Shown here: positions 41,522-51,947 of the stretch, one piece after another | How positions within the stretch are numbered: position 1 is the first letter of the stretch | Layout: each line of letters begins with the position of its first letter | Assembly: GCF_036226885.1 (NCBI RefSeq) | Contig: NZ_CP109027.1 | Coordinates: forward strand, 3,968,001-4,032,000 | DNA from: Streptomyces sp. NBC_00663 | Lineage (GTDB): Bacteria > Actinomycetota > Actinomycetes > Streptomycetales > Streptomycetaceae | Direction: 5' to 3' | Length of the DNA: 64,000 nt | Program-made: the position numbers and the translations under genes | Notes under the pieces: model-generated | The model's input: only the letters and a program-made list of their open reading frames with translations | What the model was told of the DNA's origin: nothing | Databases searched by the model: none

Positions 41522-42865
41522 ATGAAGAACCACGCAGTCGCGGCAGCCGCCCTCCTGCTGCTGGCGCCCCTGACGGCCTGCGGCGGCAGCGCCGAGGCGG
41601 GCGACGGATCCACGGTCACCGTGACCGTCGGCTACCAGTCCAGGACCATCAACACCGTCACCGCCGGCACCCTGCTCCGCTCGCTCGGCTACTTCGAGAA
41701 GGAGCTCAACGCACTCGGCGACGGCACCACCTACAAGGTCGACTGGCAGGACTACGCGACCGGCGCCCCGATCACCGCCCAGATGACCGCAGGGAAGATC
41801 GACATCGGCTCGATGGGCGACTTCCCGCTCCTCATCAACGCGGCCCGCGGCAAGCAGCTCGGCAAGCCGACCCACCTGGTCTCCGTCACCGGCTACAACC
41901 TCCGCGGCGGCCTCAACACGATCGTCACCCCGCCCGACTCGAAGCTGTCCACGCTGACGGACCTGCGCGGCAAGAAGGTCTCCACCAGCGTCGGCTCCGC
42001 CGCCGACGGCACCCTCGTACGGGCCCTCCAGCGGGCCGGCCTCGACCCGGACAAGGACGTCGAGAAGCTCAACCAGCAGCCCGCGGTGGGCGCTTCGGCC
42101 CTGTCGGCGGGCAGCGCGGACGCGCTCTCCCAGTTCGTCGCCTGGCCCGGCCTGCTCACCTTCCAGGGCAAGGCCAAGGCCCTCTACGACGGCGCCGAGC
42201 TGAACCTCCCCACCTTCCACGGCGTCACCGCCCGCGAGGAGTTCGCACAGCACCGCCCGACCGTCCTGGAGGCCTTCCTCAAGGCCCAGGCCGAGGCCAC
42301 GGACTATCTGAACGACCACCCCGTCGACGCCGCCGAAAAGGTCGCGAAGGCCACCGGCCTGCCCGCCGAGGTCGTCTACCTCTACAACGGCGCCCACGGC
42401 ATCTCCACCTTCGACCCCGCGATCAAGCCCCAACTGGTCTCCGCGCTCAAGGACGACGTCTCGATCCTGAAGTCGGCCAAACTGACCGGCGACATCGACG
42501 TGGACGCCTTCGTCGACGACCAGTACGCCAAGAAGGCCCTCGGCACGTCGTACGCCAAGCAGCTCACCGCCTCCCCGCCGGCCGCCGCGAGCGAGGTCTG
42601 GCCGAAGGGCGTCTCCGCGACCCGCACCTTCAAGACGCCGGCCGAACTCCTGGCGTACGTCTCGGCCCACCAGGACGGCATCCGCGCGGCCTACGTCCCC
42701 GACGCCACCACCGGCACCCTCTGGTTCGCCGACAAGGCGGTCTGGGTGGCCGACGGCGACGAGCTGCTGCCCTTCGTCGCACCGGCGACCGCGAAGGCGT
42801 ACGTCGCCGAGCACGGCGGCGCCCGCGTGGTGACGTACGCCGACGCACTGGAGCGGGCGTCGTGA
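41522..42865 (+). CDS. Substrate-binding lipoprotein (SsuA/TauA type) with a NosL-like C-terminal domain
   Basis: 447 residues. Lipoprotein signal with lipobox LTAC-GG near residue 20. Residues 35-335 form the periplasmic-binding type 2 domain (VTVGYQSRTINTVTAGTLLRSLGYF, IDIGSMGDFPLLINAARG, LRGKKVSTSVGSAADGTLVRAL, GSADALSQFVAWPG), as in sulfonate, taurine and nitrate binding proteins. Residues 365-445 (TPAELLAYVSAHQDGIRAAY, then WFADKAVWVADGD and FVAPATAKAYVAEHGGARVV) resemble NosL, a copper-carrier fold, but lack the usual PMG loop. The stop overlaps the permease GTG (GTGA). Confidence 0.85.
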   Translation: MKNHAVAAAALLLLAPLTACGGSAEAGDGSTVTVTVGYQSRTINTVTAGTLLRSLGYFEKELNALGDGTTYKVDWQDYATGAPITAQMTAGKIDIGSMGDFPLLINAARGKQLGKPTHLVSVTGYNLRGGLNTIVTPPDSKLSTLTDLRGKKVSTSVGSAADGTLVRALQRAGLDPDKDVEKLNQQPAVGASALSAGSADALSQFVAWPGLLTFQGKAKALYDGAELNLPTFHGVTAREEFAQHRPTVLEAFLKAQAEATDYLNDHPVDAAEKVAKATGLPAEVVYLYNGAHGISTFDPAIKPQLVSALKDDVSILKSAKLTGDIDVDAFVDDQYAKKALGTSYAKQLTASPPAAASEVWPKGVSATRTFKTPAELLAYVSAHQDGIRAAYVPDATTGTLWFADKAVWVADGDELLPFVAPATAKAYVAEHGGARVVTYADALERAS

Positions 42866-43755
42866 GCCGGCCCCTGCCCATCGCCGGCCGGTACGCCCTG
42901 CGGGTGGCCGCGCTGGTGGTCGCCCTCGGCGTGTGGCAGGCGCTGACCAGCCTCGACATCGATCTGTGGCTGCGCTTCTCGCAGTTCCCCACGGTCACCG
43001 ACGTGGCCCACGCCTTCGCCGACCGGCTGTCCGGGCCCGACTACTGGACCGACCTCACCGACAGCCTCACCCGTATCCTCAGCGGCTTCCTCCTCGCGGC
43101 GGTGCTCGGTGTGGCGACGGGCGTGCTCGTGGCGCGCTCCCGCCTCGCCGAGGACCTGCTCGGGCCGGTACTGGAGGTCGTCCGCCCGATCCCGGCCATC
43201 GCCCTCGTCCCCGTCGCGATCCTCCTGTTCCCCTCCAACGAACAGGGCATCGTCTTCATCACCTTCACCGCCGCCTACTTCCCCGTCCTGGTCTCCACCC
43301 GGCACGCGGTCCGTGCGCTGACGCCCGTGTGGGAGGAAGCGGTGCTGACGATGGGCGGCGGCCGGTGGCGGATCCTCGGCTCGGTCGTCCTGCCGGGTGC
43401 GCTGCCCGGCATCTTCGGCGGTCTGTCGGTCGGCATCGGCGTCTCGTGGATCTGTGTGATCTCCGCCGAGATGATCTCCGGCCAGTACGGCGTCGGGTAC
43501 CGCACCTGGCAGGACTACACCGTCGTCGACTACCCGGGCGTCTTCGTCGGCATGGTCACCATCGGCGTCCTCGGCTGGCTCACCTCCACGGCCGTGGAAC
43601 TGCTGGGCCGCCGTCTGACCCGCTGGCTGCCACGGACGTCGTACGAGGCCGGAGACCGGCCGAGGAACGTCCGCGCCGTGCCCTCCGCGCGGGATCCCAA
43701 GTCCGCCGCGCCCGCTCCGAAGACCGAGGAGGCACGCGATGAGCACCTCGTCTGA
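42862..43755 (+). CDS. ABC transporter permease (SsuC/TauC type)
   Basis: 297 residues, six membrane helices, with the EAA loop near EEAVLTMGGGRWRILGSVVLPGALPGIFGG. LTRILSGFLLAAVLGVATGVLVARS and RPIPAIALVPVAILLF are typical of sulfonate, nitrate and taurine importers. The GTG at 42862 lies in a GTGA overlap with the binding-protein stop. A longer upstream reading of this frame only crosses the binding-protein gene. The last 40 residues are a polar tail overlapping the ATPase start by 17 bp. Confidence 0.92.
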   Translation: MSRPLPIAGRYALRVAALVVALGVWQALTSLDIDLWLRFSQFPTVTDVAHAFADRLSGPDYWTDLTDSLTRILSGFLLAAVLGVATGVLVARSRLAEDLLGPVLEVVRPIPAIALVPVAILLFPSNEQGIVFITFTAAYFPVLVSTRHAVRALTPVWEEAVLTMGGGRWRILGSVVLPGALPGIFGGLSVGIGVSWICVISAEMISGQYGVGYRTWQDYTVVDYPGVFVGMVTIGVLGWLTSTAVELLGRRLTRWLPRTSYEAGDRPRNVRAVPSARDPKSAAPAPKTEEARDEHLV

Positions 43756-44539
43756 CACCACCGAAGCCGCTGCCAGGGCGCCCCGGGCCACCGATGCCGC
43801 ACCCGCCCGCGGCACCCGGCTCACTCTCCGCGCCGCCACCCTCGGCCGGCCCGGCGCTCCCGCCGTCACGGGCGTCGATCTCGACGTCGCCCCCGGTGAG
43901 ATCCTCACCGTCGTCGGCCCGTCCGGCTGCGGAAAGTCGACGCTGCTGCGCACGCTGGCCGGCCTGCTGGCACCCCTCGACGGCGAGGCCGACCAGGACG
44001 GCAGGCCGCTGACGGGCCCCTCCGCGGACCGCGCCCTGGTCTTCCAGGAGGACGCCCTGCTGCCTTGGCGCACCCTGCGCGCGAACGTCGAACTCCCCCT
44101 CGCCGTCAAAGGGGTGGCCCGCGCCGAGCGCAGACGCCAGGCCGAGGACTGGCTCGCCCGCGTCGGTATCGGCGACCGGTCCCGGCAGCTGCCGCACCGC
44201 GTCTCCGGAGGCCAGCGCCAACGCGCCCAGCTGGCCCGGGCCCTGGCCGGCCGCCCACGCGCGGTGCTGATGGACGAACCGTTCGGCGCCCTCGACGCCC
44301 AGACCCGCGCCGGCATGCAGGACCTGCTCGTGGAAGTACTGCACGGCACGGGCGCGACCGTCGTCTTCGTCACCCACGACGTCGACGAGGCCCTCTTCCT
44401 CGGCGACCGCGTCGCCCTCCTCGGCAACGGCCGCCTCACCGCCGTACGCGAGGTGCCGCGTCCCCGCGACCGCACCGCGCGCGACGACCCGGCGCGGCTC
44501 GCGCTGCGGCGCGACGTCCTGTCCTCCCTCGGTTCCTGA
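43739..44539 (+). CDS. ABC transporter ATP-binding protein (SsuB/TauB type)
   Basis: 266 residues. Walker A GPSGCGKSTLLRTLAGL, Q-loop FQEDALLPW, signature VSGGQRQRAQLARAL, Walker B AVLMDEPFGALD and H-loop FVTHDVDEALFLGDR are intact. Energises the SsuABC-type importer with the two preceding genes. The FAD protein gene begins 11 bp after its stop. Confidence 0.94.
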   Translation: MSTSSDTTEAAARAPRATDAAPARGTRLTLRAATLGRPGAPAVTGVDLDVAPGEILTVVGPSGCGKSTLLRTLAGLLAPLDGEADQDGRPLTGPSADRALVFQEDALLPWRTLRANVELPLAVKGVARAERRRQAEDWLARVGIGDRSRQLPHRVSGGQRQRAQLARALAGRPRAVLMDEPFGALDAQTRAGMQDLLVEVLHGTGATVVFVTHDVDEALFLGDRVALLGNGRLTAVREVPRPRDRTARDDPARLALRRDVLSSLGS

Positions 44540-44550
44540 AAGGCCCCTCG

Positions 44551-47382
44551 GTGACCAGCCCCGCGAACACCCCCCTGGCGATCCCCGCCCTCACCGACGC
44601 CGAAGAGCTCTCCTGCGACGTCCTCGTCATCGGCGGCGGCACCGCCGGCACCATGGCCGCGCTCACCGCCGCCGAGCACGGCGCCGACGTGATCCTGCTG
44701 GAGAAGGCCCACGTCCGGCACTCCGGCGCCCTCGCCATGGGCATGGACGGCGTCAACAACGCGGTCATCCCGGGCCGTGCCGAACCCGACGACTACGTCG
44801 CCGAGATCACCCGCGCCAACGACGGCATCGTCGACCAGTCCACCGTCCGCCAGACCGCCACCCGCGGCTTCGGCATGGTGCAGCGCCTGGAGTCGTACGG
44901 CGTGAAGTTCGAGAAGGACGAGCACGGCGACTACGCGGTCCGCCAGGTCCATCGCTCCGGCTCCTATGTGCTGCCGATGCCGGAGGGCAAGGACGTCAAG
45001 AAGGTGCTGTACCGGCAGTTGCGGCGGCGCGAGATGCGGGAGCGGATCCGCATCGAGAACCGGGTGATGCCGGTGCGGGTGCTGACGGCTCTCGACGACG
45101 GGCGGGCCGTGGGGGCGGTCGGTTTCAACACCCGTACGGGCGCCTTCGTGACGGTCCGCGCGGGCGCGGTCATCCTCGCCACCGGCGCCTGCGGCCGCCT
45201 CGGCCTGCCCGCCTCCGGCTACCTCTACGGCACCTACGAGAACCCCACCAACGCGGGCGACGGCTACGCCATGGCCTACCACGCGGGCGCCGAGCTCACC
45301 GGCATCGAGTGCTTCCAGATCAACCCGCTGATCAAGGACTACAACGGCCCCGCCTGCGCCTACGTCGCCAACCCCTTCGGCGGCTACCAGGTCAACCGGC
45401 ACGGCGAACGCTTCGTCGACTCCGACTACTGGTCCGGCCAGATGATGGCGGAGTTCGCGGCGGAGGTCGCCTCCGACCGGGGCCCGGTCTACCTGAAGCT
45501 CAGCCATCTCCCCGAGGAGTCGGTCTCGGCCCTGGAGTCGATCCTGCACTCCACGGAGCGGCCCACCCGGGGGACCTTCCACGCGGGCCGGGGCCATGAC
45601 TACCGCACCCACGACATCGAGATGCACATCTCCGAGATCGGCCTGTGCGGCGGCCACTCCGCCTCCGGTGTACGGGTCGACGACCACGCCCGGACCACCG
45701 TCCCCCGCCTCTACGCCGCCGGCGACCTGGCCTGCGTCCCGCACAACTACATGATCGGCGCCTTCGTCTTCGGCGACCTCGCGGGCGCGGACGCGGCCCA
45801 GTACGCGGCGTACGAAGGGGAGTTGCCCGCCGACCAGCTCCGCGAGGCGCACGAACTCATCTACCGCCCGCTGGGCAACCCGGACGGCCCGCCGCAGCCC
45901 CAGGTCGAGTACAAGCTGCGCCGCTTCGTGAACGACTACGTGGCCCCGCCGAAGTCGGGGGCGCGCTTGTCGCTCGCCCTGGAGTCCTTCGAGCGGATGC
46001 GGGACGACATCGCCGCGATGGGTGCCCGCACCCCGCACGAGCTGATGCGCTGCGCCGAGGTCTCCTTCATCCGCGACTGCGCGGAGATGGCCGCGCGCGC
46101 CTCGCTGGCCCGCACGGAGTCCCGCTGGGGCCTCTACCACGACCGCCTCGACCACCCCCAGCGTGACGACGCCTCCTGGTTCCACCACCTCGATCTGCAC
46201 AAGTCCCCCTCTGGTGCGATGGAGTTCACGGCCCGTCCCGTGGCTCCCTATCTGGTCCCGATCGAGGAGTTCACCCCGACCGGCGGCCCCTCCCGACACC
46301 TCGGCGAGGTGCACCCGGAGGAGGTGGCGACAGCCGGCTCCCGCGACCGGGCGCCGGCGGTGGCGGGGGCCGAGGACGGCACCCCGGTGGCGGTGGGAGC
46401 CGAGGCCAGCGGCCCGGAGGGTTCCGATGGTTCCGGCAGTTCCGACAGTCCCGACAGCCGGCCCGGAATCGTGCCCCGTCCTACCGCCGAGCAGTCGGCC
46501 GCCCGGCTCCTGGAACTGGTGGCCCTCGCCGAGGAGGAGCCGGAACTCGACGCCCTGCGGCCCTATTTGGCCGATCCGGCGGCCACGGTCCGGCGCGAGG
46601 CCGTCGCCGTGCTCACCGAGACCCTGCCCCCGGGCACCGGCCCCGCCCTGGCCGACGCGCTCCGCGACACCGCCGCCGAGGTCCGTGCCGCCGCCGCGGC
46701 CTCGCTGCGCGAGCTGGTCGAGACGCTCCCGCCCGAACCCGCCCTGCGCGAGGGCCTCGCCGCCGCGCTCCGGGAACGCGACCCGGTCGTGCGGGCCGCC
46801 GCCCTCGACGTGCTGCGGGCCCTGCGGCTGGGCGACACCGCGTTGTTCACGGGCGCCCTGACGGACGACGACATCGCCGTCCGCATCGAGGCAGTGCGCG
46901 CCCTCGTCTCGGTCGACGCCGCCGAGGAGCTGGTCCACGCGGCGACGTCCGACCCGTCCCGCGAGGTCCGCGTCACCTTCGCCAAGGCCCTGGCCACGGT
47001 GTCCGCGGGGCGCCCCGATGCCGTCCTGCCCGCCCTGTCCGCACTCACGACGGACGCCGACGCCCTGGTGCGCGGCGCCGCCTACGCCGCCCTGGGCACC
47101 ACCGGATGCCCGGGGCCACTGGCCGAGCGCGCGGTGGCCGCCTTGGCCGACGCCACCTGGCAGGTGCGGTCCGGGGCGGCGACCGCCCTCTCCGGAGCGG
47201 AGGCCGACACCGCCGTCCCCGCCCTGGCCAAGGCGCTCGCCGACCCGAACGCCGACGTACGCAAGTCGGCGGTCCTGGCCCTGACCCGGCACGCCCCCAC
47301 CGAGGCCGCCCACGCCGCCCTGGCCACGGCGACGACCGACCCGGACGCCGACGTCAGGGCGTACGCGGCACGAGCGCTGTGA
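44551..47382 (+). CDS. AprA-like FAD oxidoreductase fused to HEAT repeats
   Basis: 943 residues from GTG at 44551. Residues 20-600 are a fumarate-reductase/APS-reductase alpha-type flavoprotein: GGGTAGTMAALTAAEHGADV (FAD), then LEKAHVRHSGALAMGMDGVN, which follows the AprA pattern with its Asn by the flavin, DGYAMAYHAGAEL, IGLCGGHSASGVRV with a His at the AprA active-site position, and TTVPRLYAAGDLACVPHNYM. Residues 600-645 form a disordered Ser/Gly linker. Residues 650-943 form about nine PBS-lyase-type HEAT repeats (DPAATVRREAVAVL... PNADVRKSAVLALTR), a feature absent from AprA. With the AprB-like ferredoxin and importer it forms one operon. The substrate is unknown: an APS, sulfur or sulfonate compound is inferred, and fumarate reductase remains an alternative. 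Confidence 0.85.
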   Translation: MTSPANTPLAIPALTDAEELSCDVLVIGGGTAGTMAALTAAEHGADVILLEKAHVRHSGALAMGMDGVNNAVIPGRAEPDDYVAEITRANDGIVDQSTVRQTATRGFGMVQRLESYGVKFEKDEHGDYAVRQVHRSGSYVLPMPEGKDVKKVLYRQLRRREMRERIRIENRVMPVRVLTALDDGRAVGAVGFNTRTGAFVTVRAGAVILATGACGRLGLPASGYLYGTYENPTNAGDGYAMAYHAGAELTGIECFQINPLIKDYNGPACAYVANPFGGYQVNRHGERFVDSDYWSGQMMAEFAAEVASDRGPVYLKLSHLPEESVSALESILHSTERPTRGTFHAGRGHDYRTHDIEMHISEIGLCGGHSASGVRVDDHARTTVPRLYAAGDLACVPHNYMIGAFVFGDLAGADAAQYAAYEGELPADQLREAHELIYRPLGNPDGPPQPQVEYKLRRFVNDYVAPPKSGARLSLALESFERMRDDIAAMGARTPHELMRCAEVSFIRDCAEMAARASLARTESRWGLYHDRLDHPQRDDASWFHHLDLHKSPSGAMEFTARPVAPYLVPIEEFTPTGGPSRHLGEVHPEEVATAGSRDRAPAVAGAEDGTPVAVGAEASGPEGSDGSGSSDSPDSRPGIVPRPTAEQSAARLLELVALAEEEPELDALRPYLADPAATVRREAVAVLTETLPPGTGPALADALRDTAAEVRAAAAASLRELVETLPPEPALREGLAAALRERDPVVRAAALDVLRALRLGDTALFTGALTDDDIAVRIEAVRALVSVDAAEELVHAATSDPSREVRVTFAKALATVSAGRPDAVLPALSALTTDADALVRGAAYAALGTTGCPGPLAERAVAALADATWQVRSGAATALSGAEADTAVPALAKALADPNADVRKSAVLALTRHAPTEAAHAALATATTDPDADVRAYAARAL

Positions 47383-47400
47383 CGGGTGCCGGGGATGCGG

Positions 47401-47490
47401 GATCCGGGAACGCTGGTTCCGAGGACGCTGGTTCCGAGGACGCGGGTTCCGAGGACATGGGATCCGAGGACATGGGCTGCGAGGCCGCGG
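47401..47490. repeat. 15-bp minisatellite filling the gap before recQ
   Basis: Six consecutive units of exactly 15 bp occupy 47401-47490: consensus GTTCCGAGGACGCTG, with first and last units most diverged. It ends one base before the recQ stop and starts 19 bp after the HEAT-protein stop. The period preserves a reading frame (Gly-Ser-Glu-Asp-Ala/Met), so it could be a remnant of coding DNA. No terminator hairpin was seen between these convergent genes. Confidence 0.85.
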
Positions 47491-49488
<1,998 letters not shown>

Positions 49489-49727
49489 AGCCCTGTCCCC
49501 CGTACGTCGTCCCTCGACGACTGCCTCCACGATAGGGGTCCGCACCGACAGCGCCGGAGTTATCCACAGGCCGAGGGCGTCACGCTCCGCGTTCACTCCA
49601 ATGGTGTGCGTCACCTGGAGGCCGTCCTGCCCCCGGGACATGCTGCTCAGGCGGGACAGGGGAGGCCCGCCTCTCGGACCGCGTGCCTCGACGGGTGCGC
49701 GCCTCTTCCGCTGCAAGGAGCCTCAGC

Positions 49728-50222
49728 ATGTCCTCTCGGCCCCTCAAGGCCGCCGTCGCCGTGGCGATAGCCGGAGCCTTCTCCCTGACCGCCGCACCCG
49801 CGCAGGCAGCACCCCAAGACGCCGACGACGTCTGGAGCGCCCTGGTCCCCACGTACGCGTCGACCGGCTCGTACGCGTACGAGCCGTTCGCCGCCCAGGG
49901 TGGCTACGCGCGCACCAACATGTGCGTGCCCAACATGGGCTACCACTACGTCAACGGGGAGCTTCTGGCCGACCCCGAAGTCGACCCCGCCCACCCCGAG
50001 GCCCTGCTGTACGAGGGCGGGGCCGGCACCAGCACCCGCAAGCTGGTCGGGGTGGAGTGGGTCGTCCCGGACACGGCCGTGACCGCCGCGCCGGAGCTGT
50101 TCGGCGAGACCTTCTTCCACGACCCGGTTCTGAAGGTCTACTCGCTCCACGCGTGGATCTACAAGGCCAACCCCGACGGACTCTTCACCGCCTTCAACCC
50201 GAGGGTGAAGTGCCCGGCCTGA
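49728..50222 (+). CDS. Small secreted protein of unknown function
   Basis: 164 residues. Sec signal KAAVAVAIAGAFSLTAAPAQ with AQA cleavage near residue 28. The mature part is beta-rich and aromatic: GGYARTNMCVPNMGYHYVNG, LVGVEWVVPDTAV, then HAWIYKANPDGLFTAFNPRVKCP, with two Cys that may form a disulfide. I recall similar streptomycete proteins without known function. AAGGAG lies 8 bases before ATG 49728. A strong hairpin (50235-50267) follows. Confidence 0.82.
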   Translation: MSSRPLKAAVAVAIAGAFSLTAAPAQAAPQDADDVWSALVPTYASTGSYAYEPFAAQGGYARTNMCVPNMGYHYVNGELLADPEVDPAHPEALLYEGGAGTSTRKLVGVEWVVPDTAVTAAPELFGETFFHDPVLKVYSLHAWIYKANPDGLFTAFNPRVKCPA

Positions 50223-50234
50223 GCGCACGCGAAA

Positions 50235-50267
50235 GGGCCCCGGTGCCCCGAGGGGGAACCGGGGCCC
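50235..50267. terminator. Hairpin terminator between the secreted-protein gene and nuoN
   Basis: GGGCCCCGGT (50235-50244) pairs with ACCGGGGCCC (50258-50267) as a perfect 10-bp stem. The loop itself contains GCCCC/GGGG. It lies 12 bp after one stop and 30 bp from the nuoN stop on the other strand, so it serves both convergent transcripts. Confidence 0.85.
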
Positions 50268-50297
50268 GCCGCATGAACACGGCCCGGGCACGGCGGG

Positions 50298-51947
50298 TCA
50301 GCGCACGAACACTCCCGCCTGGTTGGCCAGGTCCAGGAAGTACTGCGGCGCCACACCCAGCACCAGCGTGACCGCCACGCCGACCCCGATCGCCGTCATC
50401 GTCAGCGGCGACGGCACGGCGACCGTGGGCCCCTCGGGCCGCGGCTCGCTGAAGAACATCAGCACGATGACGCGGATGTAGAAGAACGCCGCGATCGCCG
50501 ACGAGATCACACCGACCACGACCAGCGGTGCCGCGCCGCCCTCCGCCGCCGCCTTGAACACGGCGAACTTCCCGGCGAACCCGGAGGTCAGCGGGATGCC
50601 CGCGAAGGCCAGCAGGAACACCGCGAACACGGCCGCGACCAGCGGTGAACGGCGGCCGAGCCCGGCCCACTTGGACAGGTGCGTGGCCTCGCCGCCGGCG
50701 TCGCGGACCAGGGTCACCACCGCGAACGCGCCGATCGTCACGAACGAGTAGGCGGCCAGGTAGAAGAGGACGGACGACACCCCGTCCGGCGTGGTCGCGA
50801 TGACGCCCGCGAGGATGAAGCCCGCGTGCGCGATCGACGAGTACGCCAGCAGCCGCTTGATGTCGGTCTGCGTGATCGCGACGATCGCGCCGCCCAGCAT
50901 GGTGATGATGGCGACGCCCCACATGACCGGCCGCCAGTCCCAGCGCAGGCCGGGAAGGACGACGTACAGGATCCTCAGCAGGGCGCCGAACGCGGCCACC
51001 TTGGTCGCCGCCGCCATGAAGCCGGTCACCGGGGTCGGCGCGCCCTGGTAGACGTCCGGCGTCCACATGTGGAACGGCACCGCGCCGACCTTGAACAGCA
51101 GGCCCATCACGATCATCGCGGCGCCGACCAGCAGCAGCGCGTCGTTGCCCATGGTGTCCGCGAGCGCCGGGTCGACGTTCGTCACCGTGCCGTCGACGAC
51201 CTGCGCGATCGCGGCGTACGACACCGAGCCCGCGTACCCGTAGAGCAGCGCGATGCCGAACAGGGTGAACGCCGAGGCGAACGCGCCGAGCAGGAAGTAC
51301 TTGACCGCGGCCTCCTGCGACATGAGCCGCTTGCGGCGGGCCAGGGCGCACATCAGGTACAGCGGCAGGGAGAAGACCTCCAGGGCCACGAACAGCGTCA
51401 GCAGGTCGTTGGCCGCGGGGAAGATCAGCATGCCGGCGACGGCGAAGAGCAGCAGCGGGAACACCTCGGTGGTGGTGAACCCGGCCTTGACGGCCGCCTT
51501 CTCGCTGTCGCTGCCCGGCACGGAGGCGGCCTGCGCGGCGAACGAGTCGACCCGGTTGCCGTGCGCCTCGGGGTCGAGCCGCCGTTCGGCGAAGGTGAAC
51601 AGGCCCACCAGGCCCGCCAGCAGGATCGTGCCCTGGAGGAAGAGTGCGGGCCCGTCGACGGCGATGGCACCCATCGCCACGATGCCGGCCTTGGTGGTGG
51701 CGTATCCGTCGGCCGAGAGGGCGACGACCGCGGCGAAGGCGGCGGTCAGCGCTACGGCGGACAGGAACACCTGGGCGTAGTACCGCTGCTTGCGCGGGAC
51801 GAACGCCTCGACGAGCACCCCGATGATCGCCGCACCGACGACGATCAGCGTGGGCGACAATTGTCCGTATTCGATCTTCGGCGTTTCGATCTTCGAGATC
51901 GGATCGGCCGCGGTTGTCCACAGGCTGTGGACGGCTGTTGCGCTCAC
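50298..51947 (-). CDS. nuoN: NADH-quinone oxidoreductase subunit N (main operon)
   Basis: 549 residues, antiporter-like pump subunit, last gene of the main nuo operon. Typical sequences are LTLFVALEVFSLPLYLMCALARR, EAAVKYFLLGAFASAFTLFGIALLYG, KVGAVPFHMWTPDVYQGAPTPVTGFMAAATKV, and TDIKRLLAYSSIAHAGFIL. The GTG at 51947 overlaps the nuoM stop. Transcription ends at the hairpin 50235-50267. Confidence 0.96.
   Translation of the reverse strand: MSATAVHSLWTTAADPISKIETPKIEYGQLSPTLIVVGAAIIGVLVEAFVPRKQRYYAQVFLSAVALTAAFAAVVALSADGYATTKAGIVAMGAIAVDGPALFLQGTILLAGLVGLFTFAERRLDPEAHGNRVDSFAAQAASVPGSDSEKAAVKAGFTTTEVFPLLLFAVAGMLIFPAANDLLTLFVALEVFSLPLYLMCALARRKRLMSQEAAVKYFLLGAFASAFTLFGIALLYGYAGSVSYAAIAQVVDGTVTNVDPALADTMGNDALLLVGAAMIVMGLLFKVGAVPFHMWTPDVYQGAPTPVTGFMAAATKVAAFGALLRILYVVLPGLRWDWRPVMWGVAIITMLGGAIVAITQTDIKRLLAYSSIAHAGFILAGVIATTPDGVSSVLFYLAAYSFVTIGAFAVVTLVRDAGGEATHLSKWAGLGRRSPLVAAVFAVFLLAFAGIPLTSGFAGKFAVFKAAAEGGAAPLVVVGVISSAIAAFFYIRVIVLMFFSEPRPEGPTVAVPSPLTMTAIGVGVAVTLVLGVAPQYFLDLANQAGVFVR

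Noticed and set aside
37898..42814. Very long open frame (1638 codons) on the minus strand
   Set aside because: It is antisense to fumarylacetoacetase, M56, GntR, ferredoxin and SBP genes; it reads Gly/Arg/Val/Glu-rich sequence with no domain. Long antisense frames are expected at this GC content.
42691..47313. Long minus-strand open frame (1540 codons)
   Set aside because: Antisense to the permease, ATPase and AprA-like gene; composition is the usual high-GC shadow and no start or ribosome site fits.
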